Below, in pieces: positions 7,871-13,797 of a stretch of DNA of 13,797 nucleotides. The stretch's first letter is position 1; the number at the start of each line of letters is the position of its first letter. Where the stretch lies: NCBI GenBank assembly GCA_018664745.1, contig JABJNS010000056.1:1-13797 (forward strand), written 5' to 3'. The stretch comes from Flavobacteriales bacterium. Its GTDB lineage: Bacteria > Bacteroidota > Bacteroidia > Flavobacteriales > BACL11. Position numbers and translations under genes: made by a program. The notes beneath the pieces are model-generated. The model was given only the letters and a program-made list of their open reading frames with translations, made no database searches and had not been told where the DNA came from.

Positions 7871-8155
7871 TTATATATTACTAGATAGTAGAGCTTCTAT
7901 TTCGGCTAACTTTTCACTTACACCATCATCCTCTACTACTTTTTTATTACTTACAGATTCAAACTTTGAAGCATACTCTATAAGGCACATGGCAAGTAAA
8001 TCTTGTTTGTCCTTAATAGCATAATTTTCTTCATAAAACTTTAGGCGCTCTTCTATTTTTTTAACAGCATTCCTAATGAATTCTTCCGATTTACGCTCAA
8101 TCTTCATTGGATAAATACGATTCGCTATATGTAATTTTATCGATAACTTATCCAC
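7871..8155 (-). CDS. zapA: Cell division protein ZapA
   Basis: Z-ring associated protein that bundles FtsZ filaments at midcell. The 94-residue product has the ZapA head (IKLHIANRIYPMKIER), the conserved EEFIRNAVKKIEERLKFY helix, then KDKQDLLAMCLIEYASKFE, and a C-terminal coiled coil. The start codon is GTG at 8155; the first ATG would fall at residue 17, inside the conserved head, so GTG is the real start. It begins 11 bases after the stop of the upstream coiled-coil gene, so the two are one transcript, and the putative 6S RNA follows it directly. Confidence 0.93.
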   Translation of the reverse strand: MDKLSIKLHIANRIYPMKIERKSEEFIRNAVKKIEERLKFYEENYAIKDKQDLLAMCLIEYASKFESVSNKKVVEDDGVSEKLAEIEALLSSNI

Positions 8156-8166
8156 TAAGCTTGATT

Positions 8167-8448
8167 CTATTTATTTAACAATGCAATACATTTATCAATC
8201 TCCCGTACATACTCATTAATCTTTAATCGTGTTTCCTTCACCTCCTGCTTAGAGGCATCAACTGATTTAGAGATATTCATGAGCTTTATCTTCTCTTGCA
8301 GATTTAAAACTTCTTCTTCTTTTAACTTCAAAGCTGCAATTGAAGCATTATTTTCTTGCTGTAACAGTAACTTTTCTTGCTTGATTTCCTCATACTTAGC
8401 AATGAACTTCCCAAGCTTAATTTCTATGTTATTTACAATATTCTTCAC
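8167..8448 (-). CDS. Small coiled-coil protein upstream of zapA, function unknown
   Basis: A 93-residue, lysine- and glutamate-rich protein with no signal peptide or membrane helix. Nearly the whole length is predicted helix, with a heptad-like stretch at about residues 15-60 and a conserved-looking C-terminal end REIDKCIALLN. It starts with GTG at 8448; no ATG occurs before residue 58, so the GTG is accepted. It is the first gene of the zapA transcript, with a perfect promoter box 17 bases upstream. Proteins of this type regularly precede zapA in Bacteroidota as far as I recall. A ZapB-like partner linking ZapA at the division site is an attractive idea from position and shape only; no sequence motif proves it. 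Confidence 0.8.
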   Translation of the reverse strand: MKNIVNNIEIKLGKFIAKYEEIKQEKLLLQQENNASIAALKLKEEEVLNLQEKIKLMNISKSVDASKQEVKETRLKINEYVREIDKCIALLNK

Positions 8449-8464
8449 CCGAAAATAATTGTTA

Positions 8465-8472
8465 CAAACTTA
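8465..8472 (-). promoter_or_regulatory. Bacteroidota -7 promoter box (TAAGTTTG) for the zapA operon
   Basis: Perfect TAnnTTTG on the - strand, 16 bases before the GTG start of the coiled-coil gene. A TTG lies 24 bases upstream (8497-8499), slightly wider than the usual spacing. It implies a very short untranslated leader of roughly 10 bases. Confidence 0.5.
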
Positions 8473-8508
8473 ACGATTTTAAATACACTAAGGATACAAT
8501 TTTGATGT

Positions 8509-8516
8509 TATATTTG
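8509..8516 (+). promoter_or_regulatory. Bacteroidota -7 promoter box (TATATTTG) for the M23 peptidase gene
   Basis: Perfect TAnnTTTG followed by C, 36 bases before the ATG at 8553, giving a leader of about 30 bases. I find no TTTG at the usual -33 distance. Together with the box at 8465-8472 it makes a divergent promoter pair. Confidence 0.5.
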
Positions 8517-8552
8517 CTGAACTTTTCAAAACCTTAATAAATTCTCTTATAA

Positions 8553-10253
8553 ATGAAGTTAGTTTCATCTGTACTATTGATTATCACACTTTTATCAAAC
8601 AACCTTACTTTTGCCCAGGACTACCAAGCACCACTTGATTTTCGCTTATTACTTTCTGGTACTTTCGGAGAATTAAGAGGTAATCATTTTCATGCTGGAA
8701 TTGATATAAAAACAGAAGGAGTTGAAGGGCAAAAGGTTTACGCCATTGCTGATGGGTATATTTCAAGAATAAAGGTATCTACTTGGGGGTACGGAAAGGT
8801 AATTTACATCACACACCCAGAAACTGGACACACCTCAGTTTATGCTCATCTTCAAAAATTCAGCCCTAAAATTGATAGCATTGTAAAAAAGGAACATTAC
8901 AAAAAAGAAAGTTTTGAAATCAATTTTTACCCAAATAGAACTGCATTAACAATAAAAAAGGGAGAAATAATTGCTCTATCAGGAAATAGTGGAGGAAGTG
9001 CTGGAGCACACCTTCATTTTGAAATAAGAGATACAAAAACTGAACACCCAATTAACCCTTTGCAATTTGGCTTTAAAATCAAAGACAATATTGCTCCAAC
9101 ACTTAAAAAACTAAAAATTTACGCTTTAGACACTACCCTTATTAATGGGTATAATAAAAGTAAAATTATCAGCATTGATAAAAAAGATAACAAGTACTCA
9201 ATTAAAGACACAGTAACCATAAATGGTGCTTTTGCAGTTGGAATATTCACTTATGACAAATTAGATGGTAGCTATAATAAAAATGGGGTATACAGTATAA
9301 AACTTTGTGTTGACACAAATACTTGCTATCAGTTTAAAGTGGATGAATTGGACTTTAGCACAAGCCGATACATCAATGCACATGTGGATTATAAAGAAAA
9401 GAAAGAAAGCAAAAATAAATACCACAGATGCTACATACTTCCTAACAATAAACTTGACAATTATAGTAATTTAGTAAATAATGGAATCATAAGTATTAAA
9501 GACACATTACTTCACAATGTAAACTTAGAGGTAACTGATATATATGGAAATATTTCCACATTAGATTTTAAAATAAAATCAACTAACAATCCTGTTTTAA
9601 ATAGATGTCCATTACCGAAAGATACCTTAAGCACACATTTTAGTTTAGGTAAAGTTAATATCTTTAAGCAAGAAAACATTGAACTTCACATGGAGGCTTT
9701 TTCATTGTATGAACCCTTAAGGTTTCATTACAACACAACTGATTCAGTTGATGGCGTGTTTGGTAAAGTTCATCATGTGCATTTCAATAACACACCTGTA
9801 CATAAAAAATATGTACTTTCCATTAAGGCTAATGTAACTGACAATTTAAAAAGGAAAACTTATATTGCAACAACTGATATGAAAGGAAACTTTTGGCATA
9901 TTGGAGGAACTTGGAAAGATGGGTTCCTTAAAACTAAAACAAGAGAGTTTGGTGATTTCTGTATTATAGCTGACACTACAAACCCTGAAATAAAAGGAGT
10001 GAATATTTTTCCTGGAAAAGTATTCAATACCCAAACTACAATTAAGCTAACAATAAAGGATAAAAACAGTGGCATTAAATCCTACAGAGGAGAAATTGAT
10101 GGCAAGTGGATATTAATGGATTATGATTACAAAAGAAATTTATTACGCTTTGATATTGAAAAATCCTTAACAAAAGGAAAGCATACTTTTACTTTAAAGG
10201 TAATTGATAATGTAGGAAACGAAAAAAACTATAAAGCTGAGTTTACTTACTAG
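8553..10253 (+). CDS. Secreted M23 (LytM-type) metallopeptidase
   Basis: Exported zinc endopeptidase expected to cut peptide cross-links of peptidoglycan in the periplasm. The 566-residue protein starts with a signal peptide (cleavage likely after TFA, before Gln22). The LytM domain (about 40-170) keeps all catalytic features: HAGID with His47 and Asp51, YAHL with His99, and HLHFE with His153 and His155. It is therefore likely active, unlike EnvC-type pseudo-enzymes. The LytM core is interrupted by an insertion of about 25 residues (106-130). The remaining 390 residues are beta-rich and Ig-like, the last module (about 480-566) having the DTTNPEI opening and GKHTFTLKVIDNVGN close of Ig/fibronectin-type folds. 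It is divergent from the zapA operon, and its 3' end overlaps the convergent VOC gene by 11 bases. Confidence 0.92.
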   Translation: MKLVSSVLLIITLLSNNLTFAQDYQAPLDFRLLLSGTFGELRGNHFHAGIDIKTEGVEGQKVYAIADGYISRIKVSTWGYGKVIYITHPETGHTSVYAHLQKFSPKIDSIVKKEHYKKESFEINFYPNRTALTIKKGEIIALSGNSGGSAGAHLHFEIRDTKTEHPINPLQFGFKIKDNIAPTLKKLKIYALDTTLINGYNKSKIISIDKKDNKYSIKDTVTINGAFAVGIFTYDKLDGSYNKNGVYSIKLCVDTNTCYQFKVDELDFSTSRYINAHVDYKEKKESKNKYHRCYILPNNKLDNYSNLVNNGIISIKDTLLHNVNLEVTDIYGNISTLDFKIKSTNNPVLNRCPLPKDTLSTHFSLGKVNIFKQENIELHMEAFSLYEPLRFHYNTTDSVDGVFGKVHHVHFNNTPVHKKYVLSIKANVTDNLKRKTYIATTDMKGNFWHIGGTWKDGFLKTKTREFGDFCIIADTTNPEIKGVNIFPGKVFNTQTTIKLTIKDKNSGIKSYRGEIDGKWILMDYDYKRNLLRFDIEKSLTKGKHTFTLKVIDNVGNEKNYKAEFTY

Positions 10254-10569
10254 ACCAAAAAGCTAAACGATTTCCTTCTGTATCCAAGAAGATTCCTTGA
10301 TAGCCAATTTCTTTAGCAATAAGGGTTTTATCTAATAACACCTCCCCTCCATCAAAATAAACTATAGTTCCTGTTTTGGAAGGAGTACCTTCCCTTACAA
10401 TTGCTCCACCAACAGAATTTTCAGTATGCCCCCAGAAACCATGTAGTACTTCTCCTATTTTACTCTCATGAATTGGCAGTCCCAACAAACTTTCATAGAA
10501 ATTTTTGGCTCTATAAAAATCAGTAACATGAATTTCTACCCAAGTGAATATATTATTATTTGGATTCAT
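10243..10569 (-). CDS. VOC-fold (glyoxalase/bleomycin-resistance) protein, internally shortened
   Basis: A 108-residue member of the vicinal oxygen chelate superfamily. The first module reads FTWVEIHVTDFYRAKNFYES, the usual opening strand and helix. The second holds VGGAIVREG, GTIVYFDGG and the closing IGYQGIFLDTEGNRLAFWS. Relatives with this ending are usually about 120-130 residues, with a helix of about 15-17 residues (of the kind DLxxVLxxVExAGG) between the YFDGG strand and the VLLDKT strand. Here GG at 74-75 runs straight into EVLLDKT, so this helix is missing. Chemistry and substrate are unknown. The ATG at 10569 is preferred over an in-frame TTG at 10575. It overlaps the end of arsC by 14 bases and the convergent M23 gene by 11 bases. 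Confidence 0.8.
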   Translation of the reverse strand: MNPNNNIFTWVEIHVTDFYRAKNFYESLLGLPIHESKIGEVLHGFWGHTENSVGGAIVREGTPSKTGTIVYFDGGEVLLDKTLIAKEIGYQGIFLDTEGNRLAFWSSK

Positions 10570-10969
10570 TATCAAAGAATGATTTAAAGTAAGCTGCTAG
10601 TTCATCTCTAACAGCAACATATACTTTCAACTGTTCTTGTTCAGTTCCAGTAGCATCAGCAGGGTCAGAAAAACTATTATGAATTAATTGTTTTGCCTTA
10701 GGATATATAGGGCAAATCTCTTTGGCATTATCGCAAACCGTAAACACATAATCAAAATCAATATGAGCATACTCATCAGCATGATTGGACACATTATTAG
10801 AAATATCTATCCCCATTTCCGCCATAGCTTTTACAGCATAGGGATTTACTTTTTCAGGTTTTGTTCCTGCACTATACACTTCCATCTCAGGAAAAAAATT
10901 ACTTATCAAACCTTCTGCTATTTGTGAACGACATGAATTTCCTGTACACAGGATTAATACTTTATTCAT
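10556..10969 (-). CDS. arsC: Thioredoxin-coupled arsenate reductase ArsC / low-molecular-weight phosphatase family
   Basis: A 137-residue cytoplasmic protein with the phosphatase-like P-loop CTGNSCRS (Cys8, Arg14). It also has the two extra cysteines of the thioredoxin-type ArsC family: Cys79 in FTVCDNA and Cys86 in EICP, seven residues apart as in the Staphylococcus pI258 enzyme (82 and 89). An Asp-Pro pair (DPAD, from Asp102) supplies the catalytic acid. The likely reaction is reduction of arsenate to arsenite with electrons from thioredoxin. No ArsR regulator or arsenite exporter (ACR3 or ArsB) is in the window, so a housekeeping phosphatase role cannot be excluded. Middle gene of a three-gene operon with an 8-base overlap upstream and a 14-base overlap downstream. 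Confidence 0.88.
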   Translation of the reverse strand: MNKVLILCTGNSCRSQIAEGLISNFFPEMEVYSAGTKPEKVNPYAVKAMAEMGIDISNNVSNHADEYAHIDFDYVFTVCDNAKEICPIYPKAKQLIHNSFSDPADATGTEQEQLKVYVAVRDELAAYFKSFFDNESK

Positions 10970-11321
10970 TTTTAAAAATTATTGTTTTATTAAACTGCAT
11001 GTAAACAGCATAAATTATATTAATAAGAAAACCATACACCATCCAAACACTATCTAAAATTAAATAGACATAAACATGAAAAAAACCAATCATTAGTAAA
11101 ATTAGTGTACAAATATTAATACTCCTAATAATCTGTACTTTTAATATATCATACAATAATATAGTTCCACAAATATAAATTAACCCTACATACTGAGTCA
11201 TTAACAAAGCCCCAGTATTATTAACTTCAGTTAAAAATAAATCAGCCAAAGGCAACCTAGGAAATAGCATAAATACTAATCCGTAAATAAAATAGAAACT
11301 TGAAACAAAAAGGGGATGCAA
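10962..11321 (-). CDS. Small four-helix membrane protein, function unknown
   Basis: A 119-residue integral membrane protein with about four hydrophobic helices (roughly residues 3-21, 38-58, 66-88 and 92-109) and a short polar C-terminus. No catalytic or metal-binding motif is evident; it has one histidine and two cysteines within membrane segments. The start is TTG at 11321: an in-frame TAA lies two codons upstream, and the first ATG (residue 18) would delete the first helix. It is the first gene of the operon with arsC and the VOC gene, overlapping arsC by 8 bases, and a TATATTTG promoter box lies about 40 bases upstream. It lacks the size of an arsenite exporter. I do not recognise the family with certainty. 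Confidence 0.75.
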   Translation of the reverse strand: MHPLFVSSFYFIYGLVFMLFPRLPLADLFLTEVNNTGALLMTQYVGLIYICGTILLYDILKVQIIRSINICTLILLMIGFFHVYVYLILDSVWMVYGFLINIIYAVYMQFNKTIIFKNE

Positions 11322-11361
11322 TAATTACTTTCTCTTTTTCATTGAATTGATTTTTTCAGCA

Positions 11362-11369
11362 CAAATATA
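11362..11369 (-). promoter_or_regulatory. Bacteroidota -7 promoter box (TATATTTG) for the membrane protein-arsC-VOC operon
   Basis: Perfect TAnnTTTG on the - strand, 40 bases before the TTG start at 11321; no good -33 TTTG is seen. No obvious inverted repeat for an ArsR-type operator overlaps it. Confidence 0.45.
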
Positions 11370-11409
11370 ATAATTTCTAAGTTTTAAAGTTTATTAACCT
11401 ACATAATTC

Positions 11410-11417
11410 TATTTTTG
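11410..11417 (+). promoter_or_regulatory. Bacteroidota -7 promoter box (TATTTTTG) for the TonB-dependent receptor gene
   Basis: Perfect TAnnTTTG followed by C, ending only 6 bases before the ATG at 11424. If used, transcription would begin at or within a few bases of the start codon, giving a leaderless or nearly leaderless mRNA. The -33 region has only a TTTA. Confidence 0.4.
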
Positions 11418-11423
11418 CAACAT

Positions 11424-13797
11424 ATGCGCAAAGGGCTTTTACTTTCATTCTTATTATTATCCTTTTTAGGATTTGGGCAAACTATCAATGGGCTTGTGAC
11501 TGATGAGGACAATAACAGCCTCCCTGCAGTTAATATTAGTGTTTTAGGAAAAAGTATTGGTGCTATATCCAATAATGACGGAACTTATAACTTAGACATC
11601 CCTGCTAATCGTTCAGTAGTAATTGGCTATAGTTTTGTGGGTTATCAACTGGAAAAAATAAGAATCCCAATGTTAAAAAAGGGGCAGACTTACACCCTTA
11701 ATATTCAACTTAAATCGGCATCAACTTTATTAGGTGATGTAATTGTAACCGACCAAAAAAGCAGAAAAGAAAGTTTTAGCCGCATCAAGCCAAAACATGT
11801 AAAAGTATTACCAGGAAATAGTGGCGGAATTGAAGCTATACTAAAAACTCTACCAGGGGTAAGTTCAGCAAATGAGCTCAGTTCGCAATATTCAGTGAGA
11901 GGTGGAAATTTTGATGAAAACCTAGTATATGTAAACGGTATTGAAGTATACCGCCCGTTCCTTGTCCGTTCAGGGCAACAAGAAGGATTAAGTTTTGTGA
12001 ATACAGATATGGTAGGAAGTATCCTTTTTTCAGCAGGGGGTTTTGCGGCCAAGTATGGCGACAAAATGTCATCAGTATTGGACATAACCTACAAACGCCC
12101 AAGAGAAAATGCAGCTAGCCTACAACTAAGTATGCTAGGAGGTTCAGCACATGTTGAAGGAACAAATAAAAACGGAAGGCTTTCTTACTTGATTGGTGCA
12201 AGGCACAAAACAAACAAGTATCTATTCAGTGCCATGGATACTGAAGCAGATTATACTCCAGAATTTTACGATTTACAAACCTTTATCAATTACGAACTCA
12301 ATACGGATTGGCAAATTAGTTTTTTAGGAAACATCAGCAAGAACCAATACACTATGGTTCCTAAGAATAGAGATACTGATTTTGGAACTATCAATGAAGC
12401 CCTAAAACTAAAAATATATTTTGAAGGGCAAGAGGTAGATAAATACGAAACTTACTTTGGAGCTTTAAGTACCACCTACCACCCCAACACTGAACTAAAC
12501 TTACAATTTACCACCTCAGCTTTTCAAACTTTTGAGCAAGAAAATTTTGATATACTAGGAGAATATTGGCTATACCAATTGGAAAATAATTTAGGTTCGG
12601 ATGAGTTTGGTGATGTTGCTTTTGACAGAGGAGTTGGAAAATACATTAACCATGCAAGAAACAGCTTGAGTGCGCGTGTACTTAACTTTTCACACAGAGG
12701 AAACTACAACAAAGAAGCTATAAAAGTAGATTGGGGTTTCCGTATGCAAAAGGAAGAAATTGAAGATAAAATATCAGAATGGAACTTGATTGACTCAGCC
12801 TTTTTCAATTTTCCACATCCTGACGACTCAATTGGACTACCCTCCAACCCTGACCAACAGATTGTAATGAGTGAGTTATTAAAAACTCAAATCAATTTAT
12901 CATCCTACAGAAATTCAGGATACATGCAAGTATCCAAAGACATAGGTAACCTTACCTTAAATGCAGGAACAAGAGGAAGTTATTGGACATATAATGAGGA
13001 ACTTTTACTAAGCCCTAGAGCTTCCTTAGCCTATGCGCCAATCTGGGAAAAAGATGTAGTGTTTCGTGCTGCAACAGGTATTTATTATCAATCGCCTTTC
13101 TATAGAGAGTTGCGTACCCCAGAAGGAACACTTAACCACAATATAAAAGCACAAAAATCCACTCATTATGTATTAGGAACTGACTACCTTTTTTACAAAT
13201 GGGGACGACCATTCAAGTGGATAACAGAAGTATATTACAAGGATTTGGAAAACCTAATTCCTTATAAAGTGGACAATGTACGCATCCAATATTTAGCCAA
13301 TGACCTATCTAACGGATATGCAGCAGGGATAGACATAAAAGTTAATGGCGAGTTTGTACCTGGAGTAGAAAGTTGGGCAAGTTTATCGGTTATGAAAACA
13401 GAAGAAGATATTGTTGGCGATACAAAAAAAGATGCTAACGGAAATACGATTGATGTAGGTTATATCGATAGGCCTACTGACCAAAGGGTTAATTTCTCTA
13501 TGTTCTTTCAGGATTATATACCTAATAAACCAAACTACAAGATGCACTTAAACTTAGTGTATGGTACAGGTTTACCTTTTGGGCCTCCTGATGGAGAAAA
13601 GCACCAAGATGTATTAAGAATACCAAACTACAGAAGAGTAGACATTGGTTTTTCGGCAGTACTTAAGGCTGCTGACAAAAAGAGTAAACTCAAGTGGCTG
13701 AATGCGTTTAATAGCATCTGGGTTAGTGCAGAAGTATTTAACCTGTTGGATATTAACAATACCGTTTCTTACCTATGGGTTGCTGATGTTTCGGGTA
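11424..13797 (+). CDS. TonB-dependent receptor with carboxypeptidase-regulatory N-terminal domain, 5' part
   Basis: Outer-membrane active transporter whose gene runs off the right edge after 791 visible codons with no stop or frameshift. Order of parts: a signal peptide (residues 1 to about 18, ending GFGQ), a CarboxypepD_reg-like beta-sandwich domain (about 20-105, with INGLVTDEDNNSLPAVNISV and NNDGTYNLDIP), a plug domain (about 120-225, with LKTLPGVSSANELSSQYSVRGGN, shown here only as the motif ILKTLPGV...YSVRGGNFDENLVYVNG), then a beta-barrel. The last visible residues, AEVFNLLDINNTVSY, are a typical late barrel strand, so only a short 3' portion is missing. The ATG is fixed by the signal peptide. 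No SusD-like partner is visible upstream; whatever lies downstream is outside the window. The substrate cannot be told from sequence. Confidence 0.93.
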   Translation, partial: MRKGLLLSFLLLSFLGFGQTINGLVTDEDNNSLPAVNISVLGKSIGAISNNDGTYNLDIPANRSVVIGYSFVGYQLEKIRIPMLKKGQTYTLNIQLKSASTLLGDVIVTDQKSRKESFSRIKPKHVKVLPGNSGGIEAILKTLPGVSSANELSSQYSVRGGNFDENLVYVNGIEVYRPFLVRSGQQEGLSFVNTDMVGSILFSAGGFAAKYGDKMSSVLDITYKRPRENAASLQLSMLGGSAHVEGTNKNGRLSYLIGARHKTNKYLFSAMDTEADYTPEFYDLQTFINYELNTDWQISFLGNISKNQYTMVPKNRDTDFGTINEALKLKIYFEGQEVDKYETYFGALSTTYHPNTELNLQFTTSAFQTFEQENFDILGEYWLYQLENNLGSDEFGDVAFDRGVGKYINHARNSLSARVLNFSHRGNYNKEAIKVDWGFRMQKEEIEDKISEWNLIDSAFFNFPHPDDSIGLPSNPDQQIVMSELLKTQINLSSYRNSGYMQVSKDIGNLTLNAGTRGSYWTYNEELLLSPRASLAYAPIWEKDVVFRAATGIYYQSPFYRELRTPEGTLNHNIKAQKSTHYVLGTDYLFYKWGRPFKWITEVYYKDLENLIPYKVDNVRIQYLANDLSNGYAAGIDIKVNGEFVPGVESWASLSVMKTEEDIVGDTKKDANGNTIDVGYIDRPTDQRVNFSMFFQDYIPNKPNYKMHLNLVYGTGLPFGPPDGEKHQDVLRIPNYRRVDIGFSAVLKAADKKSKLKWLNAFNSIWVSAEVFNLLDINNTVSYLWVADVSG

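Noticed and set aside
9846..10075. Two short - strand frames inside the M23 gene
   Set aside because: They overlap each other and the beta-rich tail of the peptidase; no domain or promoter support.
10243..10569. ArsI-type C-As lyase for the VOC protein
   Set aside because: Neither the length nor a vicinal cysteine pair expected for ArsI is seen; the protein contains no cysteine.
11705..12102. Two - strand frames inside the TonB-dependent receptor
   Set aside because: The + strand reads continuously as a signal peptide, regulatory domain, plug and barrel through this part, so these are shadows.
1..13797. Mobile element, defence system, CRISPR array or tRNA gene
   Set aside because: No transposase, integrase, direct-repeat array, tRNA-like cloverleaf or sharp composition change was seen; gene content is mostly core chromosomal.

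Overview
The window is a low-GC, densely packed chromosomal segment from a member of the Bacteroidota, most likely Flavobacteriales. The signs are a type IX secretion (T9SS) C-terminal sorting domain, a SusC-like/TonB-dependent receptor with a carboxypeptidase-regulatory N-terminus, Bacteroidota-type promoter boxes (TAnnTTTG), little Shine-Dalgarno signal, and the gene order M23 peptidase / coiled-coil protein / zapA / 6S RNA / rny. A futalosine-pathway menaquinone gene (mqnE) at the left edge hints at a lineage such as Crocinitomicaceae or Cryomorphaceae rather than Flavobacteriaceae; that placement is inference.

Layout. (1) 2-799 (+) is the 3' two thirds of mqnE, cut by the window edge. (2) 803-4372 (-) is a tightly coupled three-gene operon read right to left: a single-pass PASTA-repeat membrane protein, a T9SS-sorted secreted protein, and an RluD-type pseudouridine synthase. 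The junctions are a TAATG overlap and a 1-base gap. (3) 4483-6042 (+), divergent from that operon, carries ddl (D-Ala-D-Ala ligase) and a SPOR-domain membrane protein, closed by a strong hairpin terminator at 6064-6090. (4) 6111-8448 (-) is a cell-division/RNA block: a short coiled-coil protein, zapA (both with GTG starts), a probable 6S RNA at 7670-7845, and rny (RNase Y). (5) 8553-10253 (+) is a secreted M23/LytM peptidase, divergent from the zapA operon. (6) 10243-11321 (-) is a three-gene overlapping operon: a small four-helix membrane protein (TTG start), a thioredoxin-type ArsC, and a shortened VOC-fold protein. (7) 11424 to the right edge (+) is the 5' part of a TonB-dependent receptor gene that runs out of the window.

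Functional theme. Much of the middle is envelope growth and division: precursor synthesis (Ddl), peptidoglycan-binding modules (PASTA, SPOR), peptidoglycan cleavage (M23) and Z-ring assembly (ZapA). RNA processing and regulation genes (RNase Y, 6S RNA, RluD) are interleaved with them. Most genes are recognisable housekeeping genes. The parts least explained by known biology are the coiled-coil partner of ZapA, the T9SS protein locked between PASTA and RluD, and the small ArsC-VOC-membrane protein operon with no visible arsenic regulator or exporter.

No stretch over 300 bases lacks a gene. The longest gap (7647-7870) is occupied by the putative 6S RNA. I saw no tRNA, rRNA, CRISPR array, insertion sequence or prophage signal.
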